NCBI GenBank assembly: GCA_016303085.1
Contig: JAEDMI010000149.1
Coordinates: 1-6,159 of the forward strand
From: Acetatifactor sp.
GTDB lineage: Bacteria; Bacillota; Clostridia; Lachnospirales; Lachnospiraceae
Length of the DNA: 6,159 nucleotides
Reading direction: 5' to 3'
In this document: positions 1 to 5,878 of the stretch, piece by piece
How the letters are laid out: each line of letters begins with the position of its first letter
How positions within the stretch are numbered: position 1 is the first letter of the stretch
Made by a program: the position numbers and the translations under genes
The notes under the pieces: generated by a model
Database searches by the model: none
What the model was told of the DNA's origin: nothing
The model's input: only the letters and a program-made list of their open reading frames with translations

Positions 1-1147
1 AAGCGGTCTTAATATCTGTCACCTTCTCGTTGTCAACGGTAACTCCGCCCTGCTCCACGGCACGTCTTGCCTCGGAACGGGAAGCGGTCAATCCTGCTTT
101 TACCAATACTCCCAGGATATCAATGGTTCCGTTTAAGAAATCACCTTCCTCCAGCTCACAGGTAGGCATCTCCGCAGCGCTTCCGCCGCCTGCAAACAGA
201 GCCCTCGCGCTCTCCTGTGCCTTTTCTGCCTCTTCTGTTCCGTGAACCATCTGTGTCAGCTCATATGCCAAAATTTCCTTTGCACGGTTCAACTGGCTGC
301 CTTCCCATTTATCCATCTCGTCAATCTGCTCCAGAGGCAGGAAGGTCAGCATACGGATACACTTCATGACATCCGCATCGGATACATTTCTCCAGTACTG
401 ATAGAAATCAAAGGGTGAAGTCTTGTTGGGGTCAAGCCATACTGCATTTCCTGCCGTCTTACCCATCTTCTTGCCCTGGGAATCCGTCAGCAGTGTAATT
501 GTCATACAATGAGCATCCTTACCCAGCTTCTTACGAATCAGCTCCGTACCTCCCAGCATGTTGCTCCACTGGTCGTCACCGCCAAACTGCAGATTACAGT
601 TGTAATGCTGGAACATGTGATAGAAATCATAGCTCTGCATAATCATGTAATTGAACTCCAGAAAACTCAGACCCTTTTCCATACGCTGTTTGTAGCACTC
701 CGCGCGAAGCATGTTATTGACAGAGAAGCATGCTCCCACCTCACGAAGCAGCTCCACGTAATTTAACTTTAACAGCCAATCCGCATTGTTTACCATCAAC
801 GCCTTACCTTCTGAGAAATCAATGAAATTCTCCATCTGGCGCCTGAAGCAATCCGCATTGTGCTGAATATCCTCAATAGTCAGCATCTTTCTCATGTCCG
901 TTCTTCCGGAAGGGTCACCAATCATGGTAGTACCGCCGCCAATCAGGGCAATGGGCTTGTTCCCTGCCATCTGTAAGCGTTTCATCAATGTCAGCGCCAT
1001 GAAATGCCCTGCCGTCAGGCTGTCCGCGGTACAGTCAAAGCCGATATAAAAGGTTGCTTTGCCGTTGTTAATAAGCTCACGGATTTCCTCCTCGTTTGTC
1101 ACCTGTGCAAGAAGTCCTCTTGCAATCAATTCTTCATAAATCTGCAT
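1..1147 (-). CDS. tyrS: Tyrosine--tRNA ligase (TyrS), C-terminal end cut off by window edge
   Basis: Class I aminoacyl-tRNA synthetase that charges tRNA-Tyr with tyrosine in the cytoplasm. The visible 382 codons run from the ATG at 1147-1145, which follows a strong AAGGAGG site about 4 bases upstream. Residue numbering matches the well-studied Bacillus enzyme closely in the N-terminal half: Y34, D38, T40, a HIGH-type motif at 45-48, and GDPSGR at 77-82. The tyrosine-pocket signature is Y167/Q171/D174 and the KMSKS-type loop is KMGKT at 227-231. An S4 RNA-binding domain begins near residue 335 and is incomplete. Family members are about 405-420 aa, so roughly 25-40 residues and the stop lie outside the window. 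Oddity: the HIGH motif reads T-A-G-H, with Thr45 where His is usual. The gene stands alone behind its T-box leader. Identity is very secure. Confidence 0.97.
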   Translation of the reverse strand, partial: MQIYEELIARGLLAQVTNEEEIRELINNGKATFYIGFDCTADSLTAGHFMALTLMKRLQMAGNKPIALIGGGTTMIGDPSGRTDMRKMLTIEDIQHNADCFRRQMENFIDFSEGKALMVNNADWLLKLNYVELLREVGACFSVNNMLRAECYKQRMEKGLSFLEFNYMIMQSYDFYHMFQHYNCNLQFGGDDQWSNMLGGTELIRKKLGKDAHCMTITLLTDSQGKKMGKTAGNAVWLDPNKTSPFDFYQYWRNVSDADVMKCIRMLTFLPLEQIDEMDKWEGSQLNRAKEILAYELTQMVHGTEEAEKAQESARALFAGGGSAAEMPTCELEEGDFLNGTIDILGVLVKAGLTASRSEARRAVEQGGVTVDNEKVTDIKTA

Positions 1148-1236
1148 GTCTCCTCCTTCTCACCTTTCCAACCGTCTTTCCTCAGACAGCTTCCGGCGTG
1201 TCATCTCCGGTTTGTCATCTATCTTCCTCATGAAAT

Positions 1237-1270
1237 AAAAAAGACCCGTCCTCTTTCAAAAGGACGAGTC
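1237..1270 (-). terminator. Intrinsic terminator of the tyrS T-box leader
   Basis: On the minus strand, GACTCGTCCT (1270-1261) pairs with AGGACGGGTC (1252-1243). This is a 10-bp stem with one G-U wobble and an 8-base loop, followed at once by six T residues (1242-1237). It is the default off state of the attenuator. The remaining 89 bases to the tyrS start show only the ribosome binding site. Confidence 0.95.
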
Positions 1271-1290
1271 CTGACTCGCGTTACCACCTA
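1261..1290 (-). promoter_or_regulatory. T-box antiterminator element
   Basis: On the minus strand, AGG (1289-1287) can pair with CCT (1263-1261) and GCG (1279-1277) with CGT (1266-1264). This leaves the classical seven-base bulge TGGTAAC (1286-1280). The bulge start UGGU is complementary to a tRNA acceptor end ACCA, agreeing with the A73 discriminator expected for bacterial tRNA-Tyr. The loop 1276-1267 is itself self-complementary (AGT/ACT) and may lengthen the helix. The 3' arm is shared with the terminator stem, so the two folds exclude each other. Confidence 0.9.
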
Positions 1291-1416
1291 ATGTTCCCAT
1301 AAAGCTCACACTTTACGGCTTAACAGGTATCTATCAATACCTTCGGCTGATATCGGGGCCTTCCGTCAAAGCCTACTCTGCGATACTAATTGCATTTGGG
1401 TTTGCTGCTCCGAGAT

Positions 1417-1419
1417 GTA
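1417..1419 (-). promoter_or_regulatory. Specifier codon UAC (Tyr) of the T-box leader
   Basis: In the stem I internal loop the minus strand reads GAA-TAC-ATCTCGGAG. The triplet after the conserved GAA is TAC, a tyrosine codon, matching the downstream tyrS gene. It would pair with the GUA anticodon of tRNA-Tyr. The placement is by comparison with known T-box specifier loops, not by structure computation. Confidence 0.9.
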
Positions 1420-1530
1420 TTCCCGTTAAGCTTCTCGCGCCTCTCACCACCCGGCAACTCTCTGTGAAAAGTAGATTAACAGTACTCTTTCTCTTCATCG
1501 CATTCCTATTATTTCATGAAATATGAGGTC

Positions 1531-1559
1531 ATTATACATAATCCGCTGATTCATGTCAA
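1531..1559 (-). promoter_or_regulatory. Consensus sigma-A promoter for the T-box leader and tyrS
   Basis: The minus strand carries a perfect -35 TTGACA (1559-1554) and a perfect -10 TATAAT (1536-1531) separated by exactly 17 bases. Transcription is expected to begin near 1524, just upstream of T-box stem I. A full-consensus promoter suits a gene whose output is set downstream by attenuation. Confidence 0.93.
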
Positions 1560-1582
1560 CTGTTGAATTACAATTCTATCTG

Positions 1583-2785
1583 TTATTTATTCATCATCAG
1601 CTTTACCATAGCCTGATTCAGACCGTCCACAGTCAGCTTGTACATGGGGAAAAGTTCTTTCAATGCAGTCTCCGCTTCACGCCAGGGTGCGCGTCCCGGA
1701 GCCATTTTGGGATTCAGCCAGACTACCTTTTTATATTTCTTTTTCACCAGCTTCAGCCACTCATAGCCGGATAATCCGCCGTTTGGACCTCTGTAATTTC
1801 CCGTGTCCGAGTATAGTTCCTCGGGAGCCATAGCCGCATCCCCAACGATAATCACCTTATAATCACTGTCCACATTGCGGAACATCCATTCCGTGTCAAT
1901 CCAGTCCCCGTTCTCACACTCCGGTGTCTTGTACAGCTTGCTATAGATGCAGTTGTGGAAGTAATAGGTCTTTACATCCTTGTAATGGTTTGATTTATGC
2001 ACTGCCTGAAACAGGTCATTTAACAGACTGCTGAAGGGAATCATGGTGCCGCCGGAATCCATGAGGAGCAAAAGCTTTACCGCATTTTTTCTGGGCTTCT
2101 GCATCACAATCTGCAGACAGCCGCCGTTGTTGCAGGTCTTGTTTACGGTGCCGTCTATGTCCAGTTCCGTTTCCGGAATATCCAGCTTGCTGGAAAATTG
2201 TCTCAGCTTACGGAAAGCCAGCTGAAACTGTCTGTTATCCAACACCCTGTCATCCCTGAAATCCCTGTACTTTCTGGCGCCGACCACGGAAAACGCGGAC
2301 TGATAACCTGTCTGTCCGCCCACGCGCACACCACCCACATTTCCTCCCATATTTCCGAAGGAGGTTTTTCCCATGGTGCCTATCCAGAAGCTTCCGCCAT
2401 TGTGCTCTTCGTTCTGGTCGCGTAGTCGCTGCTTAAAGGTTTCCTCTACCTGTTCCTTGTCAACCTGAATATCCTCTATCTGGTTCAGGTGCGCCCGGGC
2501 TTCCTCGTGCGCCAGCTCCAGCATGTCAGACTTATCCAGCCAACGCAGCATTTCCCGGCCGACTTCTGTTTCCTTTTGAGCAGGTTTGAAGCATTCCTCA
2601 AAAGCCATATCAAATTTATCAAAGTCAGCTTCACTTTTAACCAGAATCATGCGGGCGACATAGTAAAACTGAGTCAACGAACTATTGCAAAGCCCCTTAT
2701 CCAGGGCCTCCTGTAAGGTCAGCCATTCACCCAGAGTAACACGGAGCCCTTTATCACGTAATGTTTGAAAAAATTGTATGAACAT
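1583..2785 (-). CDS. CoxE-like VWA-domain protein, partner of the MoxR ATPase
   Basis: A 400-residue protein without signal peptide or membrane segment, presumably cytoplasmic. The N-terminal half is helical and charged. A glycine-rich stretch at about 136-160 is followed by the conserved-looking RxYRDFRDDR segment (171-180). A C-terminal von Willebrand A domain runs from about 235 to 390. Its metal-site (MIDAS) motif is D243-S-G-G-T247, a departure from DxSxS. Other family-type marks are YYFHN (274-278), VGDAAMAP (314-321) and WLNP (356-359). This pattern resembles the COG3825-type CoxE-like proteins that pair with MoxR ATPases; I recognise it by pattern only. I chose the ATG at 2785 because GAGAGG lies about 4 bases upstream; an in-frame GTG at 2803 would add six residues but lacks a well-spaced site. 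The gene lies 83 bases downstream of the ATPase gene on the same strand. Biochemical function is unknown. Confidence 0.9.
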   Translation of the reverse strand: MFIQFFQTLRDKGLRVTLGEWLTLQEALDKGLCNSSLTQFYYVARMILVKSEADFDKFDMAFEECFKPAQKETEVGREMLRWLDKSDMLELAHEEARAHLNQIEDIQVDKEQVEETFKQRLRDQNEEHNGGSFWIGTMGKTSFGNMGGNVGGVRVGGQTGYQSAFSVVGARKYRDFRDDRVLDNRQFQLAFRKLRQFSSKLDIPETELDIDGTVNKTCNNGGCLQIVMQKPRKNAVKLLLLMDSGGTMIPFSSLLNDLFQAVHKSNHYKDVKTYYFHNCIYSKLYKTPECENGDWIDTEWMFRNVDSDYKVIIVGDAAMAPEELYSDTGNYRGPNGGLSGYEWLKLVKKKYKKVVWLNPKMAPGRAPWREAETALKELFPMYKLTVDGLNQAMVKLMMNK

Positions 2786-2868
2786 AGAACCTCTCAATCG
2801 CACCCTTAGTCATTAATTTATCCCGATTACAATTCAGGCCTGAGTGTGCACAAATATACCTTCCTATA

Positions 2869-3687
2869 TTACATCAGTGGATTCTGTCTTACCAGTTCCA
2901 AATCCTCATCCTTCTTTACCACCACGCCGATAAACGGAAGCGCCTGCTTGATTCTATCCGCGGGAATACCCCCGATTTGCAGAGCATTGACCCAGTCGAT
3001 CAGCTCCGAGGTGCTGGGTTTTTTGCGGATGTCACGTATTGCTCTGATATTGTAGAATACCTCCATGGCATTCTTCAGCAGATTTTCTTCCACATCAGGG
3101 AAGTGAACTTTTACAATTTCCTCCATCAACTCCTGATTGGGGAAGTCAATGTAGTGGAAAATACAGCGGCGCAGGAACGCATCGGGCAACTCCTTCTCCG
3201 CATTGGATGTAATGATGACGATAGGTCGCTGTTTAGCCTTCACGGTACGTTTGGTTTCGTTGATATAAAATTCCATCTGATCCAGCTCCCACAACAGGTC
3301 ATTTGGAAATTCCAAATCAGCCTTATCTATCTCGTCAATCAGGAGAACCACTTGTTCATCGCTGTCGAAGGCTTCTCCCAGCTTTCCCAGCTTGATATAG
3401 CGGGAAATATCATTTACTCCTTCTTCACCGAACTGTCCGTCATAAAGGCGCTGGATGGTATCATATACATAAAGTCCCTCCTGAGCTTTTGTGGTTGATT
3501 TGATATTCCAGATAATCAGTTTTTTGCCCAGAGCCTTTGCCACTGCCTCAGCCAACATGGTCTTTCCGGTACCGGGCTCTCCCTTGATTAATAGCGGTTT
3601 CTTCAGCGCAATGGCGATATTGACGCTTGCCATCAGTTCCTCGCTTGCTACATATTCACCTGTTCCCTGAAATCCCTGTTGCTCCAT
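2869..3687 (-). CDS. MoxR-family AAA+ ATPase
   Basis: A 272-residue soluble AAA+ ATPase. It shows Walker A GEPGTGKT (36-43), Walker B VVLLIDE (113-119), the ELDQME segment (134-139), sensor 1 Asn162 in ITSNAEKELP, and the arginine pair R173-R174 in FLRRC. A C-terminal helical lid includes the RKKPSTSELIDW segment (221-232). The opening GTGEYVASEELMASVNIAIA is typical of MoxR-type proteins. In that family the ATPase acts as a chaperone-like hexamer with a VWA partner in assembling or activating client proteins, often metalloenzymes; the client here is not identifiable. The ATG at 3687 has GGAGG five bases upstream. Upstream in-frame starts (ATG at 3705 and 3699, GTG at 3759) have poorer sites and add a charged tail unlike the family. 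It precedes the VWA gene and is probably co-transcribed with it. Confidence 0.93.
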   Translation of the reverse strand: MEQQGFQGTGEYVASEELMASVNIAIALKKPLLIKGEPGTGKTMLAEAVAKALGKKLIIWNIKSTTKAQEGLYVYDTIQRLYDGQFGEEGVNDISRYIKLGKLGEAFDSDEQVVLLIDEIDKADLEFPNDLLWELDQMEFYINETKRTVKAKQRPIVIITSNAEKELPDAFLRRCIFHYIDFPNQELMEEIVKVHFPDVEENLLKNAMEVFYNIRAIRDIRKKPSTSELIDWVNALQIGGIPADRIKQALPFIGVVVKKDEDLELVRQNPLM

Positions 3688-3767
3688 ATTATCCTCCATA
3701 TTCATGTGTTTATTTCTCTTTCCGCTTTGTTTTCCTACATCTATAGTTCCGAAATACACATGCCTTT

Positions 3768-3796
3768 ATGTTACACTATCTAATAGAGAAAAGCAA
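3768..3796 (-). promoter_or_regulatory. Probable promoter of the MoxR-VWA unit
   Basis: On the minus strand TTGCTT (3796-3791) and TAACAT (3773-3768) are separated by 17 bases, a moderate sigma-A match. Transcription would start near 3761, leaving a leader of about 75 bases before the ATG at 3687. I see no riboswitch or terminator in that leader. Confidence 0.5.
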
Positions 3797-3811
3797 GAAA
3801 GCTCTTTTTCC

Positions 3812-3840
3812 TTGAAAAAAAATTTCTGCCATGATACTAT
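3812..3840 (+). promoter_or_regulatory. Probable promoter of metF
   Basis: TTGAAA (3812-3817) and TACTAT (3835-3840) are spaced by 17 bases, with an extended -10 TGA just before the -10 hexamer (3832-3834). The expected start is near 3847, giving a leader of about 44 bases. That is too short for an S-box or other methionine riboswitch, so none is present at this site. Confidence 0.75.
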
Positions 3841-3890
3841 GTCTTTATGCTGAATTTGCCTGAATTTTATACAACGAAAGGATATTTTTT

Positions 3891-4748
3891 ATGATACAGA
3901 ATGTGTTTGAAAACAAGCGTTCCATCTCTTTTGAGGTATTTCCTCCCAAAAAGGACGGTGAATTTGAAGCTGCATTTGAGATTTTGGATGCCATGGCAAA
4001 GCTCTCTCCCGATTTTATCAGCGTTACCTACGGTGCAGGCGGAAGTCGGTCCGGAAAGACGGTGGAGATTGCATCCTATATCCAGAATCATCTTGGCATT
4101 GATGCCATGGCGCATTTGACTTGCGTGGGCAGCAGGGAGAACCAGCTTTTAGAGGTATGTAAAGCTCTCCGAGACAAAGGTATCAACCACGTGCTTGCGC
4201 TTCGCGGCGACCGCCCCAGAGATATGAGTGATGAGCAGTTTGCATCCAGAGACTTCGCCCATGCCAGTGACATGATGAAGTTTTTAAAGGAAAATACAGA
4301 TTTACATATGGCAGGAGCATGCTACCCGGAGAAGCATTTTGAGTCCTTCAGTCTGGAATCTGACCTAAACAATCTAAAGAAAAAGCAGGACGCCGGTGCG
4401 GAATTTCTAATCAGCCAATTATTCTTTGATAACGATTTTTACTACAGTTTTCTTGAAAAAACAGAGAAGAAAGGAATCACAATTCCTATCTGCGCAGGAA
4501 TTATGCCTATCACCTCTGCCAAGCAGATTGGAACCACAATCACCCTTGCAGGCTCCAGCGTTCCCAAGGCTTTGGCGGACATCATTGCCACCTACGGAGA
4601 AAATCCCGAGGACATGCGTAAGGCAGGTATCGATTACGCTATACGCCAGATCCGGGACTTGCAGGAAAACGGTGTAAATGATATCCATATTTACACCATG
4701 AACAAACCCACAACAGCAAAAGAAATCGTGGATGCCATTTACAGATAA
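3891..4748 (+). CDS. metF: 5,10-methylenetetrahydrofolate reductase (MetF)
   Basis: A 285-residue FAD enzyme that reduces 5,10-methylene-THF to 5-methyl-THF, the methyl donor for methionine synthesis; acetogenic Clostridia also use the step in the Wood-Ljungdahl pathway. It is a single TIM-barrel domain with the family landmarks in order: FEVFPPK (14-20) with the catalytic-type Glu15, YGAGGS (47-52), HLTC (75-78), LRGD (104-107) with the flavin-contacting-type Asp107, ACYPEKH (143-149), QLFFD (176-180), GIMP (203-206) and the C-terminal IHIYTMN. The length equals the usual short bacterial form. AAAGGA eight bases before the ATG supports the start. The gene has its own promoter and terminator and no one-carbon neighbours here, so a role in methionine supply is more likely than an acetogenesis-cluster copy, though that is inference. 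Confidence 0.96.
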   Translation: MIQNVFENKRSISFEVFPPKKDGEFEAAFEILDAMAKLSPDFISVTYGAGGSRSGKTVEIASYIQNHLGIDAMAHLTCVGSRENQLLEVCKALRDKGINHVLALRGDRPRDMSDEQFASRDFAHASDMMKFLKENTDLHMAGACYPEKHFESFSLESDLNNLKKKQDAGAEFLISQLFFDNDFYYSFLEKTEKKGITIPICAGIMPITSAKQIGTTITLAGSSVPKALADIIATYGENPEDMRKAGIDYAIRQIRDLQENGVNDIHIYTMNKPTTAKEIVDAIYR

Positions 4749-4752
4749 GTTT

Positions 4753-4778
4753 AACGCCGGCAGATTTGCCGGCGTTTT
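4753..4778 (+). terminator. Intrinsic terminator of metF
   Basis: A perfect 10-bp GC-rich inverted repeat, AACGCCGGCA / TGCCGGCGTT (4753-4762 and 4767-4776), has a four-base loop GATT. It ends in a short run of four T residues (4775-4778) and starts four bases after the metF stop. On the opposite strand the hairpin is followed by TTAAACTT, so it should be much weaker as a terminator for the converging gpsA transcript. Confidence 0.9.
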
Positions 4779-4834
4779 CAATACCTGTCTATAGTTATCC
4801 ATGGCAGTCAGAAAAAATACCGGCTTCCATTTTT

Positions 4835-5848
4835 CTATTCCTCCGGCCAGGGGAATGCCGGAACCTCAATCTTTTTATCCCGTAGCATCAAGTCCTTCAC
4901 CGCCTGATCCGCGCTCTTTCCTTCAAATAAAACAGCATTTACCTGCTCAATAATGGGGAGCTGCACATCATACTTTTTCGCAAGTTCCATAGCTGCCTTT
5001 GCGGAGTAGACACCCTCCACCACCATCTTTACCTCATTCATGGCCTCCTCGCAGCTCTTGCCCTGTCCAATCAGGATACCGGCACGGCGGTTTCTGGAGT
5101 GCATGCTGGCGCAGGTTACAATCAAGTCACCGATACCGGTCAGACCGCAGAAGGTCTCAAACTTTCCTCCCATAGCGGTTCCCAGTCTTGCTATCTCCGT
5201 GATACCTCTGGTAATCAGTGCCGCCTTAGTATTATCTCCGTAGCCCAGACCATCCGCAATTCCTGCGGCCAACGCCACAACATTTTTCAGGGAGCCACCC
5301 AGCTCCATGCCAAGCACATCAGGACTGATATAGACACGGAACACTTCATTCATAAACAGATTCTGAATATATTCTGCGGTTGCTCTGGTTTTTGCACCCA
5401 CGACAATAGTGGTGGGAATTCCTCTGCCAACCTCCTCCGCGTGGGAGGGACCGGACATTACAGCCACATCCGCCTGTGGAATTTCCTGCTCAATGATTTC
5501 GGAAAGAGTCATGACTGTGTGTTCTTCAATGCCCTTTGCCACATTCAATATCTTTTGCCCCGGTGTCACAAGGCTGCCGATGCGTTTCGCAGTGACTCTG
5601 GTAAAAGAGCTGGCCACAGCCATAACAAGCAAATCCTTCCCTTCCACTGCCTCACGGTCATCTGTGGTAAACACGGTATCTTCCGGCAGAATCACATCGG
5701 GCAGCATTTTGTGTTCATGATTTTCCTTCAACATTTCTATCTCGGACTCCAGCGCGGACCACACGCAGATTTCATGTCCGTTTTTATGTAACAGCACTGC
5801 AAGGGCAATTCCCCAACTTCCTCCGCCTAAAATACTAATTCTTGCCAT
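4835..5848 (-). CDS. gpsA: NAD(P)H-dependent glycerol-3-phosphate dehydrogenase (GpsA)
   Basis: A 337-residue cytoplasmic enzyme that reduces dihydroxyacetone phosphate to sn-glycerol-3-phosphate, the backbone of phospholipids. It has an N-terminal Rossmann domain with the dinucleotide-binding GGGSWG (8-13), then NVAKGIE (102-108) with Lys105 and the MSGPSHAEEV signature (131-140). The C-terminal helical domain carries GGSLKNV (184-190) with the catalytic-type Lys188, GYGDNTKAALITRG (202-215), GIGDL (238-242) and the SRNRRAG substrate-binding stretch (251-257). Full family length. The ATG at 5848 follows GAGGA. A small variation is MAVAS at 76-80, where many family members have a VPS triplet. 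It lies 30 bases downstream of plsY, whose product consumes glycerol-3-phosphate, so the two are very likely one operon. No clear terminator is visible after it. Confidence 0.97.
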   Translation of the reverse strand: MARISILGGGSWGIALAVLLHKNGHEICVWSALESEIEMLKENHEHKMLPDVILPEDTVFTTDDREAVEGKDLLVMAVASSFTRVTAKRIGSLVTPGQKILNVAKGIEEHTVMTLSEIIEQEIPQADVAVMSGPSHAEEVGRGIPTTIVVGAKTRATAEYIQNLFMNEVFRVYISPDVLGMELGGSLKNVVALAAGIADGLGYGDNTKAALITRGITEIARLGTAMGGKFETFCGLTGIGDLIVTCASMHSRNRRAGILIGQGKSCEEAMNEVKMVVEGVYSAKAAMELAKKYDVQLPIIEQVNAVLFEGKSADQAVKDLMLRDKKIEVPAFPWPEE

Positions 5849-5878
5849 AGGTCCTCTTTTCCGACGTCTTTGCGTCTT

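Larger units (their letters stand above)
1237..1524 (-). ncRNA. Tyrosine-specific T-box leader of tyrS
   Basis: A tRNA-sensing transcriptional attenuator. Uncharged tRNA-Tyr binds the leader and stabilises an antiterminator, allowing tyrS transcription. Reading the minus strand, all canonical parts are present in order. Stem I holds the GATGAAGAG start, the AG-rich element AGAGAG (1458-1463), the distal GGGTGGTGAGAG element (1441-1452) and a GTTAA/TTAAC helix (1476-1480 with 1425-1429). The specifier context GAATAC follows (1417-1422). Next come a stem II-type AGTAGG...GACGG stretch, a stem III hairpin GGTAT/ATACC (1326-1341), the T-box AGGTGGTAACGCG (1277-1289) and the terminator. The 5' boundary is inferred from the promoter; the 3' boundary is the T-tract. 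Confidence 0.95.

Noticed and set aside
2834..2843. Perfect palindrome TCAGGCCTGA in the gap between the MoxR and VWA genes
   Set aside because: A single 10-base palindrome without a second copy, T-tract or loop is expected by chance at this rate. There is no support for an operator or terminator.
2977..3498. A 173-codon open frame on the plus strand opposite the MoxR gene
   Set aside because: Antisense shadow of a gene with all AAA+ motifs; no family features of its own.
3688..3890. Search for a methionine or folate riboswitch between moxR and metF
   Set aside because: The predicted metF leader is only about 44 bases and A/T-rich, with no paired architecture of an S-box, SAM-II or THF riboswitch visible.
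4419..4802. A 127-codon minus-strand open frame over the 3' half of metF
   Set aside because: It covers the metF coding strand and terminator hairpin, has low-complexity Cys/Gly-rich composition, and has no convincing ribosome binding site or domain.
4817..4849. Possible gpsA terminator: CCGG repeats followed by six T residues on the minus strand
   Set aside because: Only four base pairs with a loop of about 19 bases can be formed, and the arm overlaps the gpsA coding end. That is too weak to call, although the T-tract (4812-4817) is suggestive.
5099..5791. A 230-codon open frame on the plus strand opposite gpsA
   Set aside because: It lies wholly inside the strongly supported gpsA gene. 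Its translation is rich in His, Cys and Ser, like an antisense shadow, and it shows no recognisable domain.
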